Below are positions 25,886 through 34,688 of a stretch of 64,000 nucleotides of DNA, piece after piece. The notes under the pieces were generated by a model. The model was not told where the DNA came from and did not search any database. It worked only from the letters and a program-made list of their open reading frames with translations. Position 1 is the first letter of the stretch; each line of letters opens with the position of its first letter. Source of the stretch: an uncultured Roseicyclus sp. (GTDB lineage Bacteria; Pseudomonadota; Alphaproteobacteria; Rhodobacterales; Rhodobacteraceae); assembly GCA_947494975.1 (NCBI GenBank), contig CANLXA010000004.1, positions 591,001 to 655,000 on the forward strand, given 5' to 3'. The translations under genes and the position numbers were made by a program.

Positions 25886-27001
25886 ATGGGATTTCTCGAC
25901 ATCAACAACGTCACAAAATCCTACGGCGCGGTGGAGGTCCTGCATAAGGTCGACATCCAGGTGCAGGAAGGCGAGTTCCTCGTCCTGGTCGGCCCGTCCG
26001 GCTGCGGCAAGTCCACACTCCTGAACATGATCGCGGGGCTTGAGGGGATTTCCTCGGGTGAGATCGCGATCAAGGACCGGGTCGTGAACAACATCGCCCC
26101 TGCCAAGCGCAACATCGCCATGGTGTTCCAATCCTACGCCCTCTACCCCAACATGACCGTGGGCAAGAACATCACCTTCGGCCTGGAAATGCAGGGCACG
26201 CCCAAGGCGGAGCGGGACAAGGCCATGGCCGATGTCGCCCAACTCCTCCAGATCGAAAACCTGCTGGATCGCAAGCCGGGCCAGCTCTCGGGCGGTCAGC
26301 GTCAGCGCGTCGCCATGGGCCGCGCGCTCGTCCGCGACCCCGATGTGTTCCTCTTCGATGAGCCGCTCTCGAACCTCGACGCGAAGCTGCGCGTCGACAT
26401 GCGGACCGAGATCAAGAAGCTGCACCAGAAGCTCGGCACCACCATCGTCTACGTGACCCACGACCAGATCGAGGCGATGACGCTCTCCACCCGCATCGCG
26501 GTCATGTATGACGGCTACGTCCAGCAGCTCGGCACGCCGAAGGAGATCTACGACAACCCCGCAAACCTCTTTGTGGCGACCTTCATGGGCAGCCCCGCGA
26601 TGAACGTGCTCTCCTCCAAACTGGTGGAGATGAACGGCGCGATCCATGCCCAAATCACCGGGGCCGAGGGGCAGGACCAACACCTGCGCATCGAAAACGC
26701 GCCCGACGCCTACCGCGCCTATCTCAACAAGGAGGTGATGCTCGGCATCCGGCCCGAGGCGATCACCGACCCCGAAGGGGCGGACCGCAACGCGCGCAAC
26801 ATCCAGATGCTGACCAACACCGTCAGCGTGACGGAGCCCGCCGGCGCCGACACCTTCGTCAGCACCACGCTGTCGGGCAAGGATTGCATCGCCCGGATGC
26901 GCGCCGATGCCGATGTCCACCCGAACCAACCCTTTGAATTTGCGGTGAACATGGACAAGGCGGTTCTGTTCGATCCCAAGACGGAAGACCGTATCGCCTG
27001 A
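25886..27001 (+). CDS. Glucose-type ABC transporter ATP-binding protein (UgpC/MsmK type)
   Basis: The 371-residue ATPase has Walker [10 protein letters not shown] (36-44), signature LSGGQRQR (134-141), a Walker B VFLFDEP nearby and a C-terminal TOBE/OB domain from about 240. It powers the glucose-type importer of the three upstream genes. A longer in-frame reading extends far upstream across the permease gene, but the ATG at 25886 begins the conserved domain. A terminator follows the stop. Confidence 0.94.
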   Translation: MGFLDINNVTKSYGAVEVLHKVDIQVQEGEFLVLVGPSGCGKSTLLNMIAGLEGISSGEIAIKDRVVNNIAPAKRNIAMVFQSYALYPNMTVGKNITFGLEMQGTPKAERDKAMADVAQLLQIENLLDRKPGQLSGGQRQRVAMGRALVRDPDVFLFDEPLSNLDAKLRVDMRTEIKKLHQKLGTTIVYVTHDQIEAMTLSTRIAVMYDGYVQQLGTPKEIYDNPANLFVATFMGSPAMNVLSSKLVEMNGAIHAQITGAEGQDQHLRIENAPDAYRAYLNKEVMLGIRPEAITDPEGADRNARNIQMLTNTVSVTEPAGADTFVSTTLSGKDCIARMRADADVHPNQPFEFAVNMDKAVLFDPKTEDRIA

Positions 27002-27007
27002 CCATCG

Positions 27008-27039
27008 GCCCGGACGTGCCTGCGTCCGGGCACATTTTT
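27008..27039 (+). terminator. Rho-independent terminator after glucose-type ABC operon
   Basis: A perfect 9-base stem GCCCGGACG / CGTCCGGGC (27008-27016 and 27023-27031) with a 6-base loop is followed by ACATTTTTC. It separates the ABC operon from the GMC operon, which has its own operator. Confidence 0.82.
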
Positions 27040-27049
27040 CACTTGGAAT

Positions 27050-27061
27050 TGGAACGTTCCA
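27050..27061. promoter_or_regulatory. LacI-type operator before GMC operon
   Basis: The perfect palindrome TGGAACGTTCCA is identical to the site at 16566-16577. It ends 19 bases before the GMC start codon, so a bound repressor would block transcription or its start. The LacI gene inside this same operon (32068-33075) is the likely partner. Confidence 0.78.
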
Positions 27062-27080
27062 GACATACGAAGAGAGGGTT

Positions 27081-28586
27081 ATGAACGACGCCGATATCAT
27101 CATCGTCGGCTCCGGCATGGGGGGCGCGACGCTGGCCGCAGGGCTGGCGGGATCGGGCCTGCGTGTGCTGATCGTTGAGCGCGGCCAGCTTCTGCATGAC
27201 AGCCCGGAGGCGCGCGACCCCGAGGCGATCTTCCGCGACGGCCATTTCCGCCCGGACGAGACCTGGCTCACCCCCGATGGCACCCGCTTCAACCCCGGCA
27301 ATTACACCTGTGTCGGCGGCAATTCCAAGTTCTACGGCGCGGTGATGATGCGCTACCGCGAGGCTGATTTTGCCCCGATCCGCCATATGGGCGGGACAAC
27401 GCCCGGCTGGCCCATCGACCATGCCACGCTCTCCCCGTTCTACGCCCGGGCCGAGGCGCTCTATCAGGTGCGCGGTGACGCGCGCGCCGATCCGTCCGAG
27501 CCGCCCCATGACAGCGCATATCCCCACCCCCCCATCCCCCACGAACCCGATATCGTCCGCCTCGCCACCCGTCTGACCCGCGCCGGTCTGACGCCATCGC
27601 CCCTCCCGCTCGCCGTCGATCTGGATCGCTGGCTCAGCCGCGCGCAGACCCCGTGGGATGCCTTCCCCGACACGACTGGCGGCAAGCTGGACGCCGAAAG
27701 CGCGGCCCTCGTGACGGCACTGGCCGATCCCAACATCACGCTCCGCACCGGCGTCGAGGTCCGGAAGATCGAGGCCGACGGCACCCGCATCACCGGCCTC
27801 CTTACCTCCGCCGGTCGCCTGACCGCCCCGCGCATCGTACTCGCCGCCGGGGCCGTCCACAGCGCCGCCCTGCTCCTGCGCTCCGCCGATGAAGACCATC
27901 CCAACGGTCTCGCCAACCGCTCCGATCAGGTGGGCCGCAACTTCATGAACCACAATGCCAGCGCCGTCCTGGCGCTCAGCCATCGGCGCAACCGGTCGGT
28001 CTATCAGAAAACTCTCCAGATCAACGACTGGTATCTGGGCACGGGGGAGGAGCCGCCCCTTGGCAACGTCCAACTTCTCGGCCGCGTCTCCACCCCCATC
28101 CTCGCCGCGCAGACAGGCCTGCCAAGGCCCCTCGCGGCCCTGATCGCCAACCACGCCATCGATTTCTACGCCATGTCCGAGGATCTGCCCGATCCCGAAA
28201 GCCGGGTGACAGTCCGGGGCGATGACATCGTGCTCGATTGGAAACGCTCCAACTGGGACGCGCATCTGGCCCTTGTCGCCAAGCTGAAAGCCACCCTCAA
28301 ACGCGCAGGCTTCCCCATCGTCTTGTCGCGCGCCTTCGACCGCCGCACGCCATCGCACCAATGCGGCACGGCGCGGTTGGGGGCCGATCCGGCAACCTCC
28401 GTCTGTGACCCGCTTGGCAAGGCCCACGACCTCGACAATCTCTATATCTGCGACGCCTCGCTCCTGCCCACATCGGCGGCGGTGAATCCGTCGCTGACCA
28501 TCGCCGCGCTGGCACTGCGGCAGGCGGACCACCTCAAGGACTCTTCAAGCAGCGATGCGACAGGGCAAAAGGAATTCGTGCAATGA
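27081..28586 (+). CDS. GMC family oxidoreductase (sugar dehydrogenase-like)
   Basis: The 501-residue FAD enzyme has the dinucleotide motif GSGMGGATLAAGLAGSG (about 10-26) and a glucose-methanol-choline type C-terminus, HQCGTARLGADPATS... and CDASLLPTSAAVNPSLTI. It is of the short pyranose/gluconate-dehydrogenase or glucoside-3-dehydrogenase-like kind rather than choline dehydrogenase. No signal peptide is visible. It would oxidise a sugar or sugar-alcohol hydroxyl to a ketone. It heads the six-gene operon behind the TGGAACGTTCCA operator and overlaps the SDR gene by four bases. Confidence 0.9.
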   Translation: MNDADIIIVGSGMGGATLAAGLAGSGLRVLIVERGQLLHDSPEARDPEAIFRDGHFRPDETWLTPDGTRFNPGNYTCVGGNSKFYGAVMMRYREADFAPIRHMGGTTPGWPIDHATLSPFYARAEALYQVRGDARADPSEPPHDSAYPHPPIPHEPDIVRLATRLTRAGLTPSPLPLAVDLDRWLSRAQTPWDAFPDTTGGKLDAESAALVTALADPNITLRTGVEVRKIEADGTRITGLLTSAGRLTAPRIVLAAGAVHSAALLLRSADEDHPNGLANRSDQVGRNFMNHNASAVLALSHRRNRSVYQKTLQINDWYLGTGEEPPLGNVQLLGRVSTPILAAQTGLPRPLAALIANHAIDFYAMSEDLPDPESRVTVRGDDIVLDWKRSNWDAHLALVAKLKATLKRAGFPIVLSRAFDRRTPSHQCGTARLGADPATSVCDPLGKAHDLDNLYICDASLLPTSAAVNPSLTIAALALRQADHLKDSSSSDATGQKEFVQ

Positions 28587-29293
28587 AAGCGCTCATCACA
28601 GGCGGCCAGCAAGGCATCGGCCTTGGCATCGCGCAGGCGCTCCACGCGGCAGGGTGGGAGATTGCCGTGGCCTCCGAACAGCCCGAGGCCGATCTCCCTT
28701 TCCCCGCAACCTATCGCCAGCACGACGTCACGAACATCGACGCGATCCCCGCCTTGCTTGACGCCGTTGGCCCGGTAACAACGTTCGTCTCCAACGCCGG
28801 TGTCAGCGCGATGCAGCGGGGCGATCTGCTCGACATGAACCCGGACAGTTTCGATCGCTGCATGGCCGTCAACACCCGTGGCGCGTTCTTTCTTGCACAA
28901 GAAGTTGCGCGCCGGATGCTCAACCAACCCGCCGAACCGTTTCGCTCCATCACGTTCATCACGTCGGTCAGTGCGTCCATGACCAACCAGGATCGCGCGG
29001 AATACTGCGCCTCCAAGGCTGCCACGGCGTCCCTTGCGCAGGCCTTCGCCATGCGCCTCGCGCCCGAGGGGATCGGTGTTTACGATATCCGCCCCGGTAT
29101 CATTGAAACGCCGATGACCGCCCCCGTGGCCGACCGCTACACCCCGCGCATTCCGGAATTGATCCCGCAGGCCCGGTGGGGGCAGCCGAAAGATATCGGC
29201 ACCGTCATGGTCCCCATTGCCCGCGGCGATTTCGCCTATTCGACGGGGGCCGTGATCCCCGTCGATGGCGGCTTGTCGATCCACCGGTTTTGA
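28583..29293 (+). CDS. SDR family oxidoreductase
   Basis: The 236-residue short-chain dehydrogenase has TGGQQGIGLGIA (6-17), NAGVS, and the catalytic Tyr-x-x-x-Lys in AEYCASKAA near residue 134. It ends with a typical IPVDGGLSIHRF. Best resembles 3-ketoacyl-ACP reductase (FabG)-like sugar dehydrogenases. It probably reduces or oxidises a keto intermediate made by the adjacent GMC enzymes. It overlaps the first GMC gene (ATGA), and 11 bases separate it from the second. Confidence 0.92.
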   Translation: MKALITGGQQGIGLGIAQALHAAGWEIAVASEQPEADLPFPATYRQHDVTNIDAIPALLDAVGPVTTFVSNAGVSAMQRGDLLDMNPDSFDRCMAVNTRGAFFLAQEVARRMLNQPAEPFRSITFITSVSASMTNQDRAEYCASKAATASLAQAFAMRLAPEGIGVYDIRPGIIETPMTAPVADRYTPRIPELIPQARWGQPKDIGTVMVPIARGDFAYSTGAVIPVDGGLSIHRF

Positions 29294-29304
29294 GGGGGGG
29301 CATC

Positions 29305-30891
29305 ATGAGCGAATCCTATGATTTCATCGTCATCGGCGGCGGATCCGCAGGCTCCGTCATCGCCGCGCGCCTGTCCGAGAATCCGGGCGTGTCCGTATGT
29401 CTGCTGGAGGCCGGCGGCTCCGACCGGCACCCGTTCTTCCACCTGCCCGCGGGCTTCGCCAAGATGACCAAGGGCATTGCGTCCTGGGGATGGTCGACGG
29501 TTCCGCAAAAACATATGCAGAACAAGGTCTTCACCTATACCCAGGCGAAGGTCATCGGCGGTGGTTCGGCCATCAATGCGCAGATCTATACGCGCGGCCA
29601 TCCCCTTGATTACGACGAATGGCGGCAGATGGGCTGTGAGGGTTGGAGCTATGAAGACGTCCTGCCCTACTTCCGAAAGTCCGAGGATAACGACACCTAT
29701 TCAGGGCGCTTCCACGGGCAGGACGGCCCCCTCGGCGTCTCGAAGCCCGCCGCACCCTTGCCGATCTGCGAGGCCTATTTCGAGGCGGCCAAGGTCCTTG
29801 GTATTCCGTTCAACGAAGATGTCACGGGCGAGGTTCAGGAAGGCGCAGCCTACTACCAGTTGACGCAGAAGAACGCCCGTCGGTCCTCCGCCGCGATGGC
29901 CTTCCTGCATCCCAACAAAAGCCGCCCGAACCTGACCGTGAAACTCCGCGCCAATGTCCGGCGGATCCTGGTGGAAAACGGCGTGGCCAAGGGGGTGGAG
30001 ATGCTCGACCGCTCCCTGATCCATGCGGGGACCGAGGTTATCCTCACTTCCGGCGCCATCGGCTCGCCGCGTCTGCTGCAACTCTCGGGGCTAGGCCCGG
30101 CCGATCATCTACAAGAACTTGGCATCGACGTGGTGCTCGACCAGCCGCAGATCGGCAGCAACCTGCAAGATCATCTGGATCTCTACTGCATCGCCGAAGT
30201 CTCCGGCCCCCACACCTATGACCGGTTCGCCAAGCCGCATCTGAGCGTGCTGGCGGGCTTGCAATACCTCTTCACCAAGACAGGCCCCGTCGCGTCCAGC
30301 CTCTTCGAGACTGGCGGCTTCTGGTATGCCGACGAAAATGCCCGCTCCCCCGATCTGCAATTTCACCTCGGTCTCGGCACCGGGATCGAGGCCGGGGTGG
30401 CCGCGATGCCCGAAGGCGGCGTCACGCTGAATTCCTGCTACCTCCGCCCCCGGTCACGCGGCAGCGTGCGCCTGCAATCGGCCGACCCGACCAAATCGCC
30501 CCTCATCGACCCCAATTACTGCGCCGATCCGCAGGACCGCGCCATGTCGATCCGTGGCCTCAAGCTGACACAACAAATCCTGTCCCAGGACCCGCTCAAG
30601 TCCTTTATCAGGGCCGAACGCCTCCCCGGCCCGGACGTGCAGACCGACGACGATTACTTCAACTTCATCTGCCAGCATTCCAAAACCTCCCACCATTGTG
30701 CGGGCACCTGCGCCATGGGGCCAGGCGACAGCGCGGTCGTGACCCCGCGTCTGCGCTTTAACGGCATCGAAAACCTCCGCGTGGCCGACGCCTCGATCAT
30801 GCCCAATGTCGTTTCCTCCAACACCAACGCGCCCACGATCATGATCGGTGAAAAAGCCGCTGACATGATCCGCGAAGATCACGGGATATAG
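29305..30891 (+). CDS. GMC family oxidoreductase (choline dehydrogenase-like)
   Basis: The 528-residue FAD enzyme has GGGSAGSVIAARLSENPGV (about 11-29), the GMC signature GGGSAINAQIYTRGHPLDYD (about 84-103) and a C-terminal HHCAGTCAMGP region with the catalytic histidine, then NTNAPTIMIGEKAAD. This is the choline/alcohol dehydrogenase branch, which has broad primary-alcohol and polyol substrates. The ATG at 29305 follows a G-rich GAGGGGGGG. Two GMC enzymes of different subtypes in one operon suggest two successive oxidations. Confidence 0.92.
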   Translation: MSESYDFIVIGGGSAGSVIAARLSENPGVSVCLLEAGGSDRHPFFHLPAGFAKMTKGIASWGWSTVPQKHMQNKVFTYTQAKVIGGGSAINAQIYTRGHPLDYDEWRQMGCEGWSYEDVLPYFRKSEDNDTYSGRFHGQDGPLGVSKPAAPLPICEAYFEAAKVLGIPFNEDVTGEVQEGAAYYQLTQKNARRSSAAMAFLHPNKSRPNLTVKLRANVRRILVENGVAKGVEMLDRSLIHAGTEVILTSGAIGSPRLLQLSGLGPADHLQELGIDVVLDQPQIGSNLQDHLDLYCIAEVSGPHTYDRFAKPHLSVLAGLQYLFTKTGPVASSLFETGGFWYADENARSPDLQFHLGLGTGIEAGVAAMPEGGVTLNSCYLRPRSRGSVRLQSADPTKSPLIDPNYCADPQDRAMSIRGLKLTQQILSQDPLKSFIRAERLPGPDVQTDDDYFNFICQHSKTSHHCAGTCAMGPGDSAVVTPRLRFNGIENLRVADASIMPNVVSSNTNAPTIMIGEKAADMIREDHGI

Positions 30892-30894
30892 ACC

Positions 30895-32058
30895 ATGCGA
30901 TTGCCCACCTATGCCGGAACGCTGGAAGACTACGCGCTTGTGGGCGACCCGCTGATCCCCCGCGCGCCGAAGGTGCCGCTCACCCGCACCGCCTTCGCCG
31001 CCGCCCATGTTGTCAGCGACCCGCTGGCCGAGCGCGACCCCTGGCAGGGCCGCCCGGCAGTGGATTGGGACGCAACTCTGCGGTTCCGTGAAAATCTGTG
31101 GGATCAGGGCCTTGGCCTCGCCGAAGCCATGGACACCGCCCAACGGGGCATGGGCGTGGATTGGGACACCGCGCGCGAGTTGATCGACCGCACGATGGCC
31201 GCCGCCAAGGCCCATCCCATGAAACCCCGCGTCGCCTGCGGGGCGGGCACCGACCACGTCCCGCTCAAGGACCTGACCGACCCCGTCCGCATCAAATCCG
31301 CCTATTCCGAACAGATGGAGGCTGTTGAGGCCGCCGGTGGCCAAATCATCCTCATGGCCACCCGCGCCCTTCCGGCCATCGGCGCCGGGCCCGAGACCTA
31401 TGCCCGCGTCTACGACGAGCTCATCACCCAGGCCGCGCAGCCGGTGATCCTGCACTGGCTCGGCGACATGTTCGACCCCGCGCTCAAGGGCTATTGGGGT
31501 GGCGCCTCAATCGATGAGGCCAACGCAATCGTGCTCGACCTCATCACCCGTAACGCGGCCAGGATCGACGGCATCAAGATTTCCCTCCTCGACCAAGGCC
31601 ACGAGGAAACCTTCCGCGCCAAACTACCCGAATCCGTCCGCCTCTACACAGGTGACGATTTCAACTATGCCACGCTGATCGAAGGCGACGGCCCCCACTA
31701 TTCCCACGCGCTTCTGGGCATCTTCGCCGCCATCGCCCCCGCCGCGGCCCAAGCCCTCGACGCCCTCGCGCAAGATGACCGTGAAACGTATCATGCGCTC
31801 CTCGCCCCGACCGTTCCGCTCAGCCGCGAAATCTTCAAGGCACCGACCCAATTCTACAAGGCAGGCATCGCGTTCCTGTCATGGCTGAACGGCCACCAGA
31901 GCCACTTCATCATGCCAGCAGGCTTCCAATCCTCCCGCGAGATCACCCACTACGCGCAAGTGTTCCGCCTCGCCGATCAAGCCCGGCTCCTGACCGACCC
32001 TGACCTCGCCACGCACCGCATGGGCCAATTGCTGGCGCTCCACGGGATCGACGGGTAA
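30895..32058 (+). CDS. DUF993 protein (dihydrodipicolinate synthase/aldolase superfamily)
   Basis: The 387-residue protein appears to be a DUF993 member, a TIM-barrel family related to DHDPS/N-acetylneuraminate lyase. Lys228 in DGIKISLL sits where the Schiff-base lysine is expected at a strand end. Other conserved-looking segments are ACGAGTDHVPL, ILHWLGDMFDP and LYTGDDFNY. No DUF993 activity is known to me. In this operon a retro-aldol cleavage of an oxidised sugar acid is a reasonable guess. It starts three bases after the second GMC stop; the Shine-Dalgarno is weak. Confidence 0.82.
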   Translation: MRLPTYAGTLEDYALVGDPLIPRAPKVPLTRTAFAAAHVVSDPLAERDPWQGRPAVDWDATLRFRENLWDQGLGLAEAMDTAQRGMGVDWDTARELIDRTMAAAKAHPMKPRVACGAGTDHVPLKDLTDPVRIKSAYSEQMEAVEAAGGQIILMATRALPAIGAGPETYARVYDELITQAAQPVILHWLGDMFDPALKGYWGGASIDEANAIVLDLITRNAARIDGIKISLLDQGHEETFRAKLPESVRLYTGDDFNYATLIEGDGPHYSHALLGIFAAIAPAAAQALDALAQDDRETYHALLAPTVPLSREIFKAPTQFYKAGIAFLSWLNGHQSHFIMPAGFQSSREITHYAQVFRLADQARLLTDPDLATHRMGQLLALHGIDG

Positions 32059-32067
32059 CACCGAAAC

Positions 32068-33075
32068 ATGAACCGCCGCCCCACCATCCTCGATGTCGCC
32101 GCCAAGGCAGGCGTGTCGAAATCGACCGTGTCGCTGGTGCTGCAAAACTCCAGGCAGGTGAAGGATGAGACGCGGGACGCCGTGCGCGCGGCCATGGCCG
32201 AGATCGGGTATGTCTACAACCGCGCCGCGGCCCAGATGCGCTCCCAATCGGCAGGCCTTGTCGGCCTTGTCATCAACGACCTTCGCAACCCGTTCTTCAC
32301 GGAATTCGCCACCGTTCTGCAAATGACGCTGGCCGCGAAGGGCTACGCCACCGTCATCGCCAATAGCGACGAAGACGCCGATCTTCAGGCCAAACTCGTC
32401 GGCTCCATGATCGAACACGGCGTCTCCGCGCTTGTCGTGTCGCCCGCCTATGGCGATGGCGGCGCCGCGTTTGACCAGATCGAACGCGCGGGCCTGCCTG
32501 CCATCCAGGTCCTGCGCAAGACCGATCCGCGCACCGGCCTCTTCCCTTTCGCCAGCTTCGATTACGCCGCAGGCTCGGCCCTTGCCACGCGCCACCTGAT
32601 GACCCAGGGCGGCGAGCGGATCGCCTTTGTCGGCGGCATCGAGGGCCGCGAGATCACCGAAGAACGCAAGTCGGGCTATCTGGCCGAGATGAAGCGCGCG
32701 GGCGCCGATCCTGTCACGTTGCACGGGCGCAGCACACGGGCGTTCGGGGTCGAGGCCGCGCAGGACCTGATCGAACTCGATGTGGAGTCTGTTGTCTGTT
32801 TCAATGATCTGGTCGCGCTTGGCCTGCATGCAGGCTTTGCCCGCGCGGGCGTGGCGGTGGGCACGGATGTCCGCATCGTCGGCTTCGATGACATCGAGGA
32901 TTGCGCGCTCGTCTGGCCGCAACTCTCCTCCGTCGCCTGCGATATCGACGGGTTTGCGCGCGCCACGGCGGATCGCCTTCTGGCGTGGATGCAAGACGCC
33001 GAACCGCCGCCCCCCGAACATCGCGCGCCGGTCGAATTGGTGGCGCGGGCCTCCAGCACAGGACGCGTTTCATGA
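32068..33075 (+). CDS. LacI family transcriptional regulator
   Basis: The 335-residue regulator has a LacI HTH at the extreme N-terminus (ILDVAAKAGVSKSTVSLVL, about 7-25), the hinge MRSQSAGLVGLV and a sugar-binding-type effector domain (FASFDYAAGSALATRHL, VGFDDIEDCALVWPQLSSV). It lies inside the GMC operon, 9 bases after the DUF993 gene, and its stop overlaps the glycerate kinase start. It is the best candidate to bind TGGAACGTTCCA before this operon (27050) and before the Gfo/Idh operon (16566), which would make it autoregulated. Confidence 0.93.
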   Translation: MNRRPTILDVAAKAGVSKSTVSLVLQNSRQVKDETRDAVRAAMAEIGYVYNRAAAQMRSQSAGLVGLVINDLRNPFFTEFATVLQMTLAAKGYATVIANSDEDADLQAKLVGSMIEHGVSALVVSPAYGDGGAAFDQIERAGLPAIQVLRKTDPRTGLFPFASFDYAAGSALATRHLMTQGGERIAFVGGIEGREITEERKSGYLAEMKRAGADPVTLHGRSTRAFGVEAAQDLIELDVESVVCFNDLVALGLHAGFARAGVAVGTDVRIVGFDDIEDCALVWPQLSSVACDIDGFARATADRLLAWMQDAEPPPPEHRAPVELVARASSTGRVS

Positions 33076-34301
33076 GCCCTGACGCCGTCCTCCGATCCCT
33101 CTTCGCCCGCGCGGTGGAGGTGGCGGATCCGATGCAAAGCCTCGCCGCCGCCCTGCCACCCAAACCCGACGGCGGCGTCCTGGTGATCGGCGCGGGCAAG
33201 GCCAGCGCGCGCATGGCCGAGGCGGTGGAGGCCCAATGGGGCCCCTGCGACGGCCTCGTCATCACCCGCTACGGCTATGCCCGCCCCTGCCAAGGCATCG
33301 AGATCGTCGAAGCCGCCCACCCCGTGCCCGATGCGGCGGGGGAGGTCGCGACCAAGCGCATGCTCGCCTTGCTGGATACCGTGGGGGAGGGGGAGTTTGT
33401 CCTCGCGCTGATCTCCGGCGGCGGCTCCGCGCTCCTGACGGCCCCCGCGGGCGACATCACCTTGGCGGAGAAGCAAAAACTCACGCAGGACCTTCTGGCT
33501 TCCGGCGCGCCGATCGGAGAGATCAACGGCATTCGCAAACAGATCTCCGCGGTGAAGGGCGGCAAGCTGGCGGCGGCGGCTTACCCGGCGCGGATGCTGT
33601 CGCTGATGATTTCCGATGTGCCGGGCGATGATCCGGGCGACATCGCCAGTGGCCCGACAGTGGGCCATGCGGGCGACGCAGCCCGCGCGTTGCAAGCGCT
33701 GAAGACGTGGAACGTCACCCCCGCGCCGTCCATCGCGGCCTATCTGCACCGCGGCGGCGATCCCGTTGCGCCGTCTGACCCGCGCCTTGGCCGTGTGACG
33801 AACGTCATCTACGCCGCGCCGTCACAATCCCTGTCGGCGGCCGCCGAACTGGGGCGGTCCGCCGGATATGCGGTAGAGCTCTTGGGAGATTCCATCGAGG
33901 GCGAGGCGCGCGACGTCGCCGCAGACCACGCCCGGATTGCCAAGGCGTCCGCCCCCGGCACCCTGATCCTCTCGGGCGGTGAGCTCACCGTGACGCGGCG
34001 GGGCGACGGTGTGGGCGGGCCCAATGCGGAATATGCCCTCGCGCTTGCCCTTGCCCTGAATGGTGCGCCGAACATCCACGCCATTGCCTGCGATACCGAT
34101 GGCGTTGACGGCGCGGCCGAAGTGGCGGGCGCGGTGATCGGGCCCGACACGCTATCCAGGGCGCGGGCCCGCGGCGTTGATCCGCAAGCCGCGCTCGACC
34201 GGAACGACGCACACAGCTTTTTTGGCCAAATCGGCGATCAGGTTGTTCCCGGCCCTACATTGACGAACGTGAATGACTTTCGCGCAATCCTCATCCTGTG
34301 A
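33072..34301 (+). CDS. Glycerate 2-kinase (GckA/TtuD, MOFRL family)
   Basis: The 409-residue protein has the DUF4147 N-terminal half (LVIGAGKASARMAEAVE near 35; ISGGGSALLTAPAGDITLAEK near 115; NGIRKQISAVKGGKLA near 150). A C-terminal MOFRL domain follows (ILSGGELTVT and ACDTDGVDG). It phosphorylates D-glycerate at C2, feeding glycolysis. It overlaps the LacI gene (ATGA) and ends the GMC operon, which hints that the pathway yields glycerate or hydroxypyruvate/tartronate semialdehyde. Confidence 0.92.
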   Translation: MSPDAVLRSLFARAVEVADPMQSLAAALPPKPDGGVLVIGAGKASARMAEAVEAQWGPCDGLVITRYGYARPCQGIEIVEAAHPVPDAAGEVATKRMLALLDTVGEGEFVLALISGGGSALLTAPAGDITLAEKQKLTQDLLASGAPIGEINGIRKQISAVKGGKLAAAAYPARMLSLMISDVPGDDPGDIASGPTVGHAGDAARALQALKTWNVTPAPSIAAYLHRGGDPVAPSDPRLGRVTNVIYAAPSQSLSAAAELGRSAGYAVELLGDSIEGEARDVAADHARIAKASAPGTLILSGGELTVTRRGDGVGGPNAEYALALALALNGAPNIHAIACDTDGVDGAAEVAGAVIGPDTLSRARARGVDPQAALDRNDAHSFFGQIGDQVVPGPTLTNVNDFRAILIL

Positions 34302-34355
34302 AGCCGGGCGCGCCCCTAGCGATACCCCTTGGCTGGCAAAAATCGGAGATATCAA

Positions 34356-34664
34356 GTGATCCTGCATGTCGTCCTTCTCGATCCCGCCAATGATCCTGCG
34401 CTTGCCCAGATCAAGGCAGCGATGAATATTCTGACGGATCTGACCAACGCGATCCCCGGTTTCCTGATCTTCCGGCACGGGCCGAACCGCGATTTCGAGG
34501 CGAAATCCGAACGCTATACTTACGGGTTCGCCTGCACCTTCGCGAACCGCAAGGCGTTGGACGCCTACGCGGCACATCCCGACCATCAGCGGGCGGGCGG
34601 CATGCTGGTAATGGCGTGCCGCGACGGGCATGACGGGATTTTCGTGGCGGATCTTGAGGTCTAG
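34356..34664 (+). CDS. Dabb/stress-response alpha-beta barrel domain protein
   Basis: A small protein of 102 residues with an initial strand VILHVVLLD and later YTYGFACTFANRKALDAYAAHPDHQ, the pattern of Dabb (dimeric alpha-beta barrel) proteins. The start is taken as GTG 34356, preceded by CGGAG; an in-frame TTG 27 bases upstream is less likely. These proteins are dimeric and some act as cyclases or monooxygenase-like enzymes. No specific role can be given. It follows glycerate kinase by 54 bases and may be co-transcribed. Confidence 0.75.
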   Translation: MILHVVLLDPANDPALAQIKAAMNILTDLTNAIPGFLIFRHGPNRDFEAKSERYTYGFACTFANRKALDAYAAHPDHQRAGGMLVMACRDGHDGIFVADLEV

Positions 34665-34688
34665 CCGCGCTATCCCTTTCCGGGCAGA

